Part shown: positions 45,149 through 56,710 of the stretch, in pieces | Numbering within the stretch: the stretch's first letter is position 1 | Layout: each line of letters starts with the position of its first letter | DNA from: Fulvia fulva | Lineage: Eukaryota > Ascomycota > Dothideomycetes > Mycosphaerellales > Mycosphaerellaceae | NCBI RefSeq assembly: GCF_020509005.1 | Contig: NC_063017.1 | Location: forward strand, 4,154,001 to 4,218,000 | DNA length: 64,000 nucleotides | Direction: 5' to 3' | Program-made: the position numbers and the translations under genes | Notes under the pieces: model-generated | What the model was told of the DNA's origin: nothing | Seen by the model: the letters and a program-made list of their open reading frames with translations, nothing else | The model's database searches: none

Positions 45149-45437
45149 TCACCAGTCCCTCTTGTTCGCGGGACACTGATCAAATTTGGCACCCGGGGGG
45201 TTACAAGTCTGCAGACCATCTTCCGTCTTCCCCTCGCCGTAGCACGAATTGTCCGAGGCGCAGTAGCAGTAGTTGCCGATGCCGAGCTGAGGGTCGGCTG
45301 AATTAGGTGAGATTAGCAATGACTTTTAGGAGGACTGATTGAGGGGGGGCAACGAACTGGTTGTTGCAGTTGGTCTGGGCCAGAGTCACAGTGGCCGAGA
45401 GAGCTACGAGGAGGGCTGTCCAGATGGTGTGTTGCAT
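45149..45437 (-). CDS. Small secreted six-cysteine protein 2, 79 aa
   Basis: Two exons, 45437-45336 and 45286-45149. The proposed 49-bp intron has donor GTCCTC (weak), branch-like GCTAAT and acceptor CTCAG; it keeps the frame and is not divisible by three. Reading straight through instead meets a stop after 44 codons. The N terminus MQHTIWTALLVALSATVTLA is a clear signal peptide. Six cysteines stand at 24, 41, 43, 49, 62 and 72 (NYCYCASDNSCYG, LQTCNPP, FDQCP), and the protein ends KRDW. The spacing differs from secreted protein 1, so the two are not obvious paralogues. No family recognised. The donor choice is the least certain part. Confidence 0.62.
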
Positions 45438-45926
45438 GTTTGCGAATCCTTTTGGGTGGATGTTTGGATTGTGATCTTCTGATAGTTGGTGAGAGAGTTG
45501 CGAGAAGCTTCCTGGAGATGGTGGTGGGTGGTAGTTACTTCTTGTAGACCGGCGACAGTGAGTGGAGGTTACATTGCAGAGCTTGCTTGGAAGGATGGTG
45601 ATCAGCCTGGTCAGTGAAGCTGCGGCAGCGTCATAGGTTGCATCTGCGTGGAATGCTAATGCACAGCTTGATCCACTGCTGCGGAGCTGAAGCAGTACAG
45701 ATGTATGTAAGCAGTTGGGTGTTGGCAGCACGCTGAACAAGCTGACTTGATGTTGGTATCTTCCCAGCTAGTTGATATGTAGCGTTTCGATCGGCACTCT
45801 GCAGCGGATTACACCGCGGTCCGATGACAATGTGCCCTCAGAGCAAGCACTGATATGCCGTTGGGGAGATATCGTGGAGGGTGATCTACAGAACAGCTTG
45901 AGTGGATCGCTCTTCCTCACGAGCAT
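45438..45926. other. Intergenic, 490 bp
   Basis: Promoter side of secreted protein 2 and 3' flank of the glycosyltransferase. No gene seen. Confidence 0.35.
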
Positions 45927-47047
45927 TCAGCTTAGGTCCATCTTTGCCTGCGCTTCTTGTAGAGTCTCATTCTTGGTCCACTTGTCGAACATGGGCCCAC
46001 ATACATTCTGTAGCAACATGTCAGTGTCGTAGAAGGTGATGTCACCAGTCAACTCACCAATCGTCTCTGCCGGAAATCCTGATACAGCCAATCCCATGCC
46101 TGTTGATCCTCGCAGTCGACTAAACTTATGTCGTGCTCGTTGGCTTCACAGGTAGGCCTTACGTCGCCTCGTAGGTGGCGCTGCATGGGCAACCATGGCT
46201 TCGACAGGGGCCAATCGCTGAAATGTACATACTTGGCCTCTGCTGAGACGTATTCTGCGGACCAAGGCAGAGCCCTCCTCCCCATGTATGCCTTGTGATC
46301 GGCCTTGCCGAGCTCGCCACTCAATAGCAAGTAAGGTCGGTGAGGAAGCTCGAGGCATGAGCTACCGTAGAGACGGTTCATGATGTCCATGTCGTAGTCC
46401 CCGGGCCTTTGGACTACGATCTCGCGTTGCAGTCGCTGGTACTCGATGGACGATGGTTCTATTAATGCCACAGCATTACAAAACTTTATTTCCTTATTGG
46501 CATCGCTCTCACGCCAGTAGGCTCTCGGCATAGCCACAGGAGCAGAGGGCTGAAGGAAGAGCTCATCCATTGGTCGCAAGAGTGTGCTATCGGAGTCGAG
46601 GCTCAGCACCCGGCGATATTGCGATTGATTGAAGGCCAGCAATTTGGTGAAGGACGACTCCCAGGTCCTTTCGGAATTCTTCGTGTATATTGTCTGCAGC
46701 TTGATAGGCTTTAATACCGCTTGGTAGTCGTCTCTCGCCTTTCGCAGTAATCTTGACTCGATGCTGTAGTCATCTTCATGCCACTCTTGCGAGTAGAGCA
46801 GGAGCCTGTCCGCTTTCCCTTGCAGCCGGTGCAAGCTCTCAAGCAGCATGAGCGAGTTGCAGAGATAGTCCGTGTCCGTGGCATACGTGACGTAGGCGAA
46901 ATCTTTCCAGGCAACCGAAGCAGTGAGCTCTGATGTAGAGTTGGTCCAGTGTGTGCGGAAGTACCCGAAGGCAGCCAGCAGCGCTGCTCCCATCAGAAGA
47001 CAACGTCCGAATGACTTGGCCAATGGTCTGAGAATCACCGAACTCAT
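45927..47047 (-). CDS. Glycosyltransferase, GT8/GNT1-like, type II membrane protein, 356 aa
   Basis: Two exons, 47047-46058 and 46007-45927; the 50-bp intron has donor GTGAGT and acceptor CTACAG. A membrane anchor lies at residues about 14-30 (RCLLMGAALLAAFGYF), so the catalytic part should face the Golgi lumen. The start of the domain reads FAYVTYATDTDYLCNSLMLLESL. The nucleotide-sugar/metal motif is in VLSLDSDSTLLRPMDELF (DxD-type). PVAMPRAYW and KYVHFSDWPLSKPW are typical of the alpha-N-acetylglucosaminyltransferase (GNT1-like) proteins of fungi. Exon 2 adds NVCGPMFDKW to the end at LS. It probably transfers a sugar in glycan or wall synthesis; donor and acceptor are unknown. Complete and apparently intact. 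Confidence 0.82.
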
Positions 47048-48295
47048 GGCTTCTTGAGATGTGCACGGAGTTTCTCATCCAAGTCAGTGCATTACGGATG
47101 TACTACCGTGAATGCTGAGTGTGTGATGGCAGGACGCATGCGGCGCTAGTTCAAGAAGCACATGACAGCGGAGTACCAGAAGCAGCATGGCGCTGAGAGG
47201 ATGCGTTCGTTCTAGAAAGTGTTGACAACGTCATCACTAGCGGCGTGAGGATGGCGTTGGAAGATCTGCTATTCTGTTGGCTGGGGTGGGCAGCTCTTCG
47301 CCTACGAGCTACCTCCTAGCCTGCCGCTATAGCACCAACTGCATCGTTCGTCGGTTTAGAATTGCAACGAGGGCGGTGATTCCAGGCGCACGTGACGCAT
47401 CGACTTGCAGTCTGTAACAACATACTTTGCAGTGCGCACATGCCGCTGTTCGTGAGCTTGTGTAGATAATAGCTTGATTCAGCACGTATCATCAGTATTC
47501 TACAAGGGGAATCGTTGTGGAACGCGTTGCGCAGACATATTTCCAGCATCTTCAAAACGAGAAAGCAGCGCCAAGGTTTGAAACTTATATAATGTCGGCT
47601 TTCGACGGCGACTCGATTCACTTCCCAAGCGCACGGGCCGCTCACAAGCCAAAATCTTCATAGAGCACAGCTGTGGATGGCAGAAGCCATATAAAACAAG
47701 GATTCTTACACAGGTTTCTCTGGCACTTTACCCATGGTCATTGTCGATGTATGGCTGGTCCACCCGCAGCCCTTCTCTTCATTTGATTTGGAACCTCATC
47801 ATTGTGCCGGACTCGGGACTCTCTTTACAGCGGCGAGATTGCGCGCCAAACCCGAAGGCAACACGAGGCCGTGAGCATATTCCATTGATACTGACACAAG
47901 TAGAAGCAGTAGGATGTATCTCGCGTACCCTCAACGCCCAAGCTCTCACCTCCGGCGTTCTCTCACAAGCAACTATACTTTATTTGCATGATATGCGTCA
48001 GCTTTCATCAACGGCTTGATGACTTTTTCCGGCGATCGAGCCGAGACACGTCGACCATAGGAAGGTACTACACGGTTGGTGGTGTGAGAGTCCTTCGCCA
48101 CAGACGAGATCTGGGGGGCTTCCATTCGCTCCATCTCCTGCTCCCGCCGCTAGTATCGAGTATCACGCATGCGCGTCGCCTGACTGGTCGCATGAGAGCC
48201 GAGGAAAGGGCCAGTCACGATCGTGCGGAGTGGTGATGAGCCCTCACGTGGACCGGCTGGATCAATGTCGAGCAAGATGGGGCGCTAGACGGTAA
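47048..48295. other. Intergenic, 1.25 kb
   Basis: No supported gene. The N-terminal two thirds expected for the transporter fragment downstream are not found here in any frame. Confidence 0.4.
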
Positions 48296-49001
48296 AAATA
48301 CTCGTACACTCTCGTCAACCAAACTATCAACCAGCTGGGCTTTTCAATTGTTGTCAACGTCTTGTCTCTGATTACTGGATGGCTGGCCCTTTTTCTGTAC
48401 TTCAACGTCGGACTGAAGACAGTCTATCTCCACTCGGGCCAGGAACTCTGCCGGCTGCCACCAATTACTGAGAGGAGAGGCAAGATCTACTGGTGGATCT
48501 TTGGTCCCGTATCCTGGATTATCGCCTTCGTTGTGGCCACGTCGATTCCCCAGTTCTCGGCCTTCACTAACTTTGTCGGTGGTTTGTTCGGCTTGAACTT
48601 CACGTACAGTCTGTCAGGTGAGTGCTCCTTCTACCAGTTTTCATCCATCTACTAACTCTGCTGTCACAGGCATAATGTACCTTGGAATGCAGGTGCAGAA
48701 ACACGCAGCGCAGCCGGGCGAGGGTTTCGATCCTGCTACTGGTCAGACGACTCGTCTCGACAACGGTTTCAAGCGCTACGCGCGCGGTTTCCTGAAGGGC
48801 TGGAAGTTCACTGTGCGGGCGTTGATCTACTCTTGCGCTGGTCTCGCAGCATCTGGAATGGGAACCTGGGCTGCTATCCTTGGACTTAAGGCGGCATTTG
48901 GTCCAGGAGGTACACTGTTGACGTCGTGGACGTGCACAAATCCCTTCTACAACGGGCCCGGTTCTAATGGCCTCAGTGGTTCTGGCACTGGTGCTTCGTA
49001 G
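48296..49001 (+). pseudogene. Amino-acid transporter (AAAP family), C-terminal fragment
   Basis: The frame opens just after a TAA at 48293 with no ATG. It runs to 48617, is spliced (GTGAGT ... TACTAACTCTGCTGTCACAG, intron 48618-48669) and continues to the stop at 49001. It encodes helices such as LGFSIVVNVLSLITGWLALF, then KIYWWIFGPVSWIIAFVVA, SIPQFSAFTNFVGGLFGLNF and a last helix pair (LIYSCAGLAASGMGTWAAIL). This is the last third of fungal neutral amino-acid permeases of the MTR type. A full protein has about 450 residues and eleven helices; only about 220 residues and four or five helices are left. Splice sites are good, so loss of the 5' part looks recent. Confidence 0.7.
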
Positions 49002-50928
49002 GGTAGGACTGATAGCACATTCGAGGCGGCGCTGACACAAGTGGCTCCCTCTTGGAGTGACAAAGGCCATAAGATGCATAACCATCTGCACTCAACGTCC
49101 AAGTAGGCTTCCATTTAGATAGAACAGGTGCGGCTAGTCCGAGGACAAAGTGAACCGCGCGGAATGTCTACGAAATATTACTGCCCGTGCATAAGACAAA
49201 CGTTCATTCCCAGCGCTATCCTTTGCCGACAGTATGAATCACATCGCTTTCGTCCCGATCCTGCATCGATGGCATTGTTGTGACCGTGCTGACAGTGCGT
49301 GTCGTGACATGGTGGTGAGCATCCAGATGTTAGAACGAGCGAGCATGGGAGGTGAGGAAGGGGCGATGGACGATGAGGCGGTGATGGAGGAGCAGGGCAT
49401 GATGGAAGACGAGGAGGAGGAACGGCACGTGAACGGGCACACAGAGAGGGGTTATAGGAGAGTTGCCGGCGGCATTGACGATCAGATGATCGGAAGATCT
49501 GTTTTACCGAATGTCTTGGTGCCGAAACGTGTGCTACCAATCCTGCACGCAGCCGCGACCTGTTCTACAGCTTTTTGTTGACATTCCCTTCATTCTGGCA
49601 ATAACGAACCCAGTCATCTGCTCGAAATCGCCAACGAAGTCCGCAATCACATCATAGCAGCCCGAGTGACCACTGCGATTACCCTGACATACGCTAGCTT
49701 GGCGCGGTTACGGATGAGAGAAAGAAGTGTTTCTGGGCGTTTGGGAGCGTAGAGCGGATGTGCTCAGGGAACCATCTTGCGATGCTGATGTTGAAATTGA
49801 CGCCCGCGGTATATGGTCGATCTAGGGACGGCAGTGATCAGACCTGGAGCAACGGTTGAGTTGGAGAGGAGATGAATCGCGAAGTCCCAAGGGAAAAGAA
49901 TAGTCTGGAGGTTCAGGAGAATCGATGATCAGAGAACTTGTGCATCCTCAGGTTGCACATCGAAAAGACAACGGCTGTAGAGGATAGAACTACGGGCTCC
50001 AACAGACCACCGGCGAATGGCCGAGCATGCTGGCCTGCGTCGGCAACAATTCTCACATTCCCATATGGTACATTACAACTACGACTACTGCAGACCTTGA
50101 AGCGAAGTAATCATACATGCGATGAAGCTACGCCACCACGTTGCATACGAGGCGTACTGATGGACTCAATGCTCATGATTATGCTTACGCTTGGACCGAT
50201 GATTATGCTTATGATTATGCTTACGGCAACAGCCTTCGACTGTCTAACGCAGTGACGGCTGTCATGGCAGTGTCATTGTGTCGTCAGTACCGCAGGTACT
50301 ACATCATGTTGTTCAGCTGGCGATAGTTGCGTTAGTCTGAAAGTCCTCTCGGCTGCAGGATTTGCGGCTGAGGATCCCAACCCAACAAAGGAAGCATTTC
50401 CTCGTGGCAGCAGCCGCTTCCGATATACCAAGACGTTGATCCTATGGCGCTAGAGTATAGTGCTATGGAGCCTTCTTGGTGTCCAACGACGAGCGCAAGT
50501 GGTTGGCGTTAGTTGTTACCACAAGCGCGCAATAGCCAATACGGCTGCATGCTGCGCCCCATCTGTGGATGCACCAACACGAGCAATCTTGAGATCTCGC
50601 GAGTAATCCCGCATAACACCACAGCTGAATGGCTTCGCCTTGATGATACCTTGCAGACTCCATCAAGTTGCGTCCGACAATAGCCGAACCAACAACATGA
50701 AGGATCCGGTGGACTCATCCACCATACCACGCCACAATGCAAGGGCAGACTGCTAAAGGCCATGCTCCATCATGACATCAAGGGCGACAGTGGCATTAAT
50801 GTTGAACTTTCGTCGCTATAAGAACTTCAGCGCAATCCGCCTCTGATGTTCTTGCATCTCCATCAAGTCTTTCAGTCCACACATCAACTTCCACACAGCA
50901 GTCGAGTCAATCCTGCATACACCTCACA
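49002..50928. other. Intergenic, 1.9 kb
   Basis: No solid gene. A plus-strand frame near 49618-49750 contains HLLEIANEVRNHIIA, weakly like the F-box/2EXR motif, and could be another relic of that type. Three copies of the 12-mer TGATTATGCTTA lie at 50176, 50200 and 50212. CGCTATAAGAAC at 50815-50826 is a possible TATA box for the gene at 50929. Confidence 0.35.
50816..50823 (+). promoter_or_regulatory. TATA-like box upstream of secreted protein 3
   Basis: CTATAAGA about 110 bases before the ATG at 50929. Position is plausible; no other support. Confidence 0.3.
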
Positions 50929-51414
50929 ATGCTCGCATCATACCTTCTGAGCGCTGTCGTTGCGACAAGCTCCTTCACCCAAGTCATGGCCCGAGCAGAT
51001 CGCCGTCAAACCAATACTCTGCCTAAGGCGAACGAGTACCAGAGCAGTGACTGGTAAGCCCGTCATCCATTCCTATTCCAACCTCTGGATCTAACATTTA
51101 TCTTTCTTTGGAGCTCTGGCGACCTGAACTACGGGCATCGTTCTCCAACACTTTACGAGGTCACCATGGACGATACTACCCATTCTGTATATCTTGCTAT
51201 GCATGGCCCGGGACCAACAGCAGTGGACAAATGGGTTGCTTTCAGCGGAAAGAGCAAGAATGACGGTGTGTGCACCGGCGAGATGCTTGGCATCTTGGGT
51301 GGCGAGTGTCAGAACCTCGATACGACCTACTCGAAGAGGATCAACTGTGTCAGGAAGTGTGGTGTTTTCCCTGATGGGACTGAGTATGATGTCGGCTGCT
51401 TCACCCCTAGCTAA
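50929..51414 (+). CDS. Small secreted six-cysteine protein 3, 141 aa
   Basis: Two exons, 50929-51053 and 51114-51414. The 60-bp intron has donor GTAAGC, a branch-like CTAAC and acceptor GAG; splicing joins TG and C into a cysteine codon (SSDC-SGDLN). A signal peptide covers residues 1-21 (MLASYLLSAVVATSSFTQVM), followed by a basic propeptide-like stretch ARADRRQ. Cysteines are at 42, 95, 107, 120, 124 and 137. The mature protein (LYEVTMDDTTHSVYLAMHG, then WVAFSGKS) looks folded and soluble. I recognise no family. It could be an effector candidate or a wall-associated protein. Unlike the two smaller secreted proteins it is on the plus strand. Confidence 0.75.
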
Positions 51415-51791
51415 ATCATACAGACTGGGAGGAGTCGGGCTGTCGTCATCTCGCAAGGATCATTCGAGGGCATTGCTAGATTAGTAGTGGTCAAGTTACG
51501 AGGCTGTCGGGCCTTGGTGTAATCAAAGAATGTCTCAAGCGAGAGTCATCGCAGTGTCACTGACCGATACCGCCCCCGCTGCAAACCATCTTGGTACTCT
51601 GCTCGGGTCCAAAAGTGGGCTTTCAGCACGTAAGACACTCTACCTGACTACGTAGACTGAAGTCGTGGCCAACGATTTGATTGTGTGTTATGGGGGTCAT
51701 AGTAAGGACAGACATCGCTTCTCTAAATCAGAGCAAAGATCGATCATTCCCAGACAAGTACATCTCCACGTATCAGCTCATAAATCCCCCC
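51415..51791. other. Intergenic, 380 bp between convergent genes
   Basis: 3' flanks of secreted protein 3 and of the minus-strand gene at 51792. No gene seen. Confidence 0.35.
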
Positions 51792-52279
51792 TTAAGCACC
51801 GGTGGTGACTACACTGTACGTTGAGCCGTTGCTCTTGAGAACCATAGCCTGACCTGGCTGCTCCTTCGGACCCGAGTTACATCCCGTAAAAGTGCCATCG
51901 AACAGAGTCGCGGCGCAGTACGCAGCGATGTAGCCCTTCTGGCCCTGAGGCACTGCCAAGGACTCTTGCTCAGTCGTGGTCTCGGACATCTCGAACGACA
52001 TGCCGAACGTGGCACTGACCATGAAGGCCCCTTCGATATTGCTGCTGCACTTGTTATATTCATAAATGGCGGAGCCAGGTATCTCCCGTGTGCAGCCCTT
52101 GTCCGGATAGTAGCGAAGGTCGGCCGCAGGATGTTGCCCTCGGCGCAGTTGTCTGGCCCACGCTCAATGACAATTCCACACAGAAATGTCGGCAGGACGA
52201 CCGTGGCGATAAGCAGGAGGGACAGCACATTGTCGGTGATGTGGGGATAGGGTATCGATCTGTTGCAGGAGTTCCACAT
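51792..52279 (-). CDS. Probable secreted protein with unresolved frame change
   Basis: The 3' part (about 52110-51792) reads as convincing protein: AIYEYNKCSSNIEGAFMVSA, then FGMSFEMSETTTEQESLAVP, then GQKGYIAAYCAATLFDGTF, ending VVTTGA. The VPxGxxGYxxxxC pattern is one I associate with fungal secreted proteins of unknown function. The 5' part in another frame starts at ATG 52279 and has a hydrophobic segment (NVLSLLLIATVVLPTFLCGI). A 74-bp intron from GTCATTG (after LCGI) to an AAG acceptor would join them, but both sites are weak; a one-base indel around 52140 would also do it. The exact model is open. Confidence 0.45.
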
Positions 52280-52945
52280 TGACTTGCATCAATGAAATCC
52301 GGGAGGGTCATGGTGCTGTTGTCTAGACAATCCTCAGTACTTTCTCGAGGTACTTATACGCCGGCCATATAATTCGCTTGTCAGAAATGCTGCAAGCAAG
52401 TCGAAAGCCGCAGATGTCAGAGCATGCTATAGCCGTTGGCAGCAACGGCGGGTATCGTTCCATTGTGCCGTGTAGCTCGTCCAACAGCACCACATGTTCC
52501 CGATGAGGCACGGAAGGTCCTAGCTGAGAGGTGTTGGAGAAGAAGCACAAGCTGCAGCACTTTAGAAGAACGTCCAGAGAAGGTTGGGTCGTTCGTGGTT
52601 TAATAACGCAAAGCAAAAGACTTAAATGCCGACATCCGGGCGCTTATTACATACGGTACACGAACCTGCTGTGAACAAGCTCAGAACCAGCTCCATAGTG
52701 TCTCCGCTAATGAGTGGTCTTCGTCATTTGGGTTCGAGGACGGTTGCAGGCACTGGCAGTGCCGTTGGCTGAGGCATAAGAAGTCAATGCGGGCGTGACA
52801 GGCGATCTGCGCGGGCCGTGCGACTAACAAGTCCTTTCGAGATAGAAGTGTCGGGGTTTCACTGATTGTCCTGTTGGTTCTCTCCTTCCCAAAGCAAACA
52901 GCTCCTCTACAGCGGAATACACCTGATTTACCCCTATCATCTACC
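52280..52945. other. Intergenic, 670 bp
   Basis: No supported gene; short minus-strand frames show no family resemblance. Confidence 0.35.
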
Positions 52946-53026
52946 ATGAAACGCGTACTACTTTCGGCCGTTGTGTCAATGGCCTGGAGCACCGCCTCCG
53001 TTGCTCAAAGACTGCCCGTAGCCTGA
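52946..53026 (+). pseudogene. Signal-peptide stub of a secreted protein
   Basis: ATG at 52946 starts MKRVLLSAVVSMAWSTASVA, an excellent signal peptide, but a TGA follows six codons later (53024-53026). A possible intron (GTAGCC at 53018 to CCAG near 53064) would extend it to ASSCNRIVCSDF and on to a stop near 53188, but that extension is hydrophobic and unconvincing. I take it as a remnant. Confidence 0.3.
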
Positions 53027-54994
53027 ATTCCTTGCGAGGGATTATCTCTTCTGGCTATCGCCAGGCTAGTAGCTGTAATCGCATTGTTTGCTCGGATTTT
53101 ATCGCGCTATTGCTGATAAACTTTGTAGGACCAGTATTGCTTGGCTTGAAAGCAGGTGCACATTCGCGTCTTGTCAGACTATTATAATCAATGCTATAGA
53201 AGAAAGGGCGTGTCTTAATCGCACAAGGTCCATTTGCTCCTAGTCGTTGCTCAGCTCGGCAGAGGAGCCTTTGTAGAATATCTTGCGCATCTAATAAGAG
53301 CGCATTCGGCTCTAGGAGGCGAGTTGTTCGTTAGCGAGACTTTCGGCGTGCCTGGCTTTAGAAAGAGAGTAAGAGCCTAGAGAAGTAGGCGAAGGAGGTT
53401 GGACCAACGCATGTGGATAAGGTTGTGCCAGCTCGTAATGCATCGAACTATCCCGCGCCATGGTGCCACGACTAAGGAGTGTTCAACTGTTTGCTCAAGC
53501 GGCCGAGCGACCTTATTCATCGAGGTATAGCAAGGCACTTTGGCATCACAAAAGGACCCTGTTACTGAGTATAGGTAAAGTACTATGCTAGATACGTACT
53601 TAGGCTCTCTGGACTTAAACATTGCGATGGGTCTGCTCGTCCAGTCATAGATCATGGGAAGCAATTTGATCAATGCCCTCATGTTCTATCCGGCTACAAA
53701 GTCCTTCGTCCGGGAAGCGCTCTCGACTTATACTAGGGTCGAGCGCCTGTTCGGCATTCCGTTTAGTCTCGGGCAGATTAGTATTGAAGACCGACATAAG
53801 TGCGCTAACAAGGCGACCGCTGGTTGTAGAAGAGAGGTTTCAAGTCGAAAACTGTTTGCTCTCCATTACCCATACTGTCTGGACCATCCTCAGCTGCGTA
53901 GAGTGGTCTCGGCAGTGTAACGTGCTCGGGACGGAGCGATTCGCCAGTGACAGGATTTCTCAAGCTAATTGTGACGGCATCCGAGGTTTCCGTGGGCTCG
54001 CTGGAGGAAGTGACGCATAGGCATGGCGAGTTTGTTCTGTTCCGGGAGATGGCTCGAAACACAGCAGGGAGGAGCGTCTGCAGAGTGATAATGGGCTGGC
54101 GCGAGAGAACAGCGAGTAGTGGGTTCGCTTCAGTTGTGGGAGTGGTATGCTCATAGCCGCCCAACCCGACAAAGGAATACATGTGCCATCCGCTCCAGAG
54201 CTTGTCGCAAAATCTTGTGGGCAACAGGACGGTGGCGGATTATTGCTCAGAGGTCAGTCCTTTCAAAGCATGTTCTCCTTATACGCGTGCTCATAGATCG
54301 TGAACTGGGGAGGCGACACTGGTGCTCATGACCCGGCTTCAAAGGAAATAGTAGATTCCAGGTATGGCTGCCGTCGTAGACTAGAACCGCAGTTCTCGTA
54401 CACCTGACCTGATTTCGAGCGAGTCTGCAAGTACGCAATCATGCTCACAGCCACGCCTCCTTTGTGATTCTTCAAGGAGGCCCGTCGATGCCGGCTTAAA
54501 CAGTCTCTGAGATGGTGAAATGATGACCTACATCTCGAGCTGCTATTTCCAAGCAGGTGGAGTGCTGTTGCGCCAGACGCTTTCAGTCACTCCCAGATTC
54601 GTCGTCTTCAGGGCAAGATGGCTGTCTTTCTGTGCGCTCAGGAGACCTGCCGCAATGCAGATGACTAGCTAAACTGATGGAGAGATGGTCATCAGGATGT
54701 CAAGGTTGATTCGAGGCAAGTGGTTGGTCGTGCCCAGACGCCGATAGCGATGGCCAAGACATGTCTAGCCGTGCCGATGTTGTGCCTGGTGCGCAAAGGG
54801 CGCACAGTGGCTGGTGCAGCATTATAGCTTGCCCGATCAGTGGTAGTGGAGTCTCTTATCGTTATTCTGCGGAGACGTGCTATGGTCTTCCGTTCCGTCA
54901 GACGGAAGGCTGTGTCCATAAGTAGGAACACCCATTATCAGCGACCACGTGCCTCGAGTCTGAAGCAACAGCCTCATCGTTCTGATCTGCTGTC
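53027..54994. other. Intergenic, 2.0 kb
   Basis: No gene that I can support on either strand. The last hundred bases are the promoter side of the carboxylesterase. Confidence 0.35.
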
Positions 54995-56710
54995 ATGTGG
55001 AAAGCGGCTGTCTGCCTGGTCTTCGGCCAACAAGTACTTGCTTCTTCTGCAGTACCCGTGGTCTCTCTCGAGGGCTATGGCTCGTTCCAGGGACTGTCGG
55101 TGAACACTTCACTGACAAACGATACACTGCCTGCGGCAGTTGATGCATGGTTGGGCATTGATTACGCTGTACAGCCAGTGGGAGAGCGCAGGTTTCGTCC
55201 GGTCCAAGATCGTCCAGCGGCTTTCAATGGCACCCGAGCGGCATCGTCGTGGGGCAAGGTCTGTGTACAGGACCCGAGCACGATGCCATACGAGCAGGAC
55301 GAGGCTTGCTTGAGTTTCAATGTGTTCCGCACAGCAGGCGTATCGCTCGATGAAAAACTCCCTACCCTCGTTTGGATCCATGGAGGTTAGTATTAACTAA
55401 GAACTGTACCTGAACGCGAGCTGACAAACCTCTGCCATGTAGGCGGCTTTGTAGCTGGGTCGGCGCGTAGTCCCGATGGTGCATCGTTCGTGGCTTCGTC
55501 GCAGCATCCAATTGCCGCTGTCACGTTCAACTATCGCATCAACTCGCTAGGGTTCTTACCATCGACACTATTCGAGAAGGAGGGCCTGCTGAATCTGGGT
55601 CTCCTAGATCAGCGCTTTTTGTTGGAGTTCTTGCAGGATCACCTGGCTTCATTCGGCGGTGACCCGGACCAAATCACACTTGGCGGACGCTCAGCAGGAG
55701 GACATTCAACCGGTATCCACTACTTCCACAACTACGGCAACGACACTGGCAAACCGCTGTTCGCTCGTGTCATCCTCCAGTCGGGATCTGTCACGGCGCG
55801 CGCGTTCCCGAATGCGACCTTCCCACAGTATCAGTCAGACTTCAAGCGTTTCATGGTGGCGCTCAACTGCTCGACAAATGCCACCAATACTGCGGCGCTC
55901 AGATGCCTCCGATCTGCGCCAATCGATACCATCCAAGCAATCAGTGCTAAGATGTATGCTGATGGAGCTCCAACCATCGCGTGGCCATTCCAACCGACCC
56001 TAGGCGGTCCTCTGTTGGAACGTCCTGGTTCAGTGTCGGGTATCGAGGGCACATTCTTCCGCGTTCCAGCCATAACATCCCACGTCAACAACGAGGGCAA
56101 GTACTACACCCCAGGAGACCTGGAGACAAACGACGACTTCCTCAACTTCATGCTGACCACCAGTCCGGACATGAACATGACAGACATCGCCATCATGAAC
56201 GAGCTTTATCCAGACCCCGTGGCGCATTCAGATTCGCCGTACAGCAGCTCGCCAAATAGCACGCAGTACAACCGACTCTCGGAAGCTTGGTCGGATTACG
56301 CCTACATCTGTCCGAGCCGGGAAACGGCGTATAGAGTATCCAAGGCAGACGTTCCAATCTGGCGTCTGCACTTCAACACCCCAGACACACCGCTGGAGTA
56401 CGTGTCTTGGCGTGGGATACCGCACGCTTCCGACACGCGGTACACGTGGGCATCGCAGCAGGTGCCTTTCGAGCTTACTGGCCAGATCTACCACGCATAT
56501 CTTGCCAGCTTCGTCGCGACTGGAGATCCGAATACACTGCGCCTCGATGGCACTCCGGAATGGCCTCAGTATGACGGCAGTAAGGGTGCCGAGGCTGAGC
56601 AGCTCTTGGTGAATCCAGGCAACTTCACGGTTGTCGAGAGGGACTCATATCGCAGAGCCCAGTGCGACTTCTGGAACGATGAGGAGCGTGCCGTGCGGCT
56701 GCACAAGTAG
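54995..56710 (+). CDS. Secreted type B carboxylesterase/lipase, 552 aa
   Basis: Exon 1 is 54995-55385 and exon 2 is 55443-56710; the 57-bp intron has donor GTTAGT and acceptor TAG and splits the oxyanion-hole motif IHGG-GF. A signal peptide is present (MWKAAVCLVFGQQVLASS). Family motifs follow in order: EDxxCLxxN-type EACLSFNVF, WIHGGGF, FNYRINSLGF, NLGLLDQRFLLEF and the nucleophile elbow GGRSAGG (Ser about 214). The acid is in NNEGKYY (Glu about 348) and the base in GIPHASD (His about 458), so the triad is complete. The residue before Ser is Arg where most family members have Glu (GESAG). Several N-glycosylation sites (NGT, NAT, NMT) fit secretion. It hydrolyses ester bonds; the substrate is unknown. 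Confidence 0.9.

Noticed and set aside
49234..49581. 115-codon plus ORF with an acidic GEEGAMDDEAVMEEQ run
   Set aside because: The run comes from a purine-rich GGA/GAG repeat; no other feature supports a gene.
53805..54224. 139-codon minus-strand ORF
   Set aside because: No ATG near its start, no motif, no splice context.
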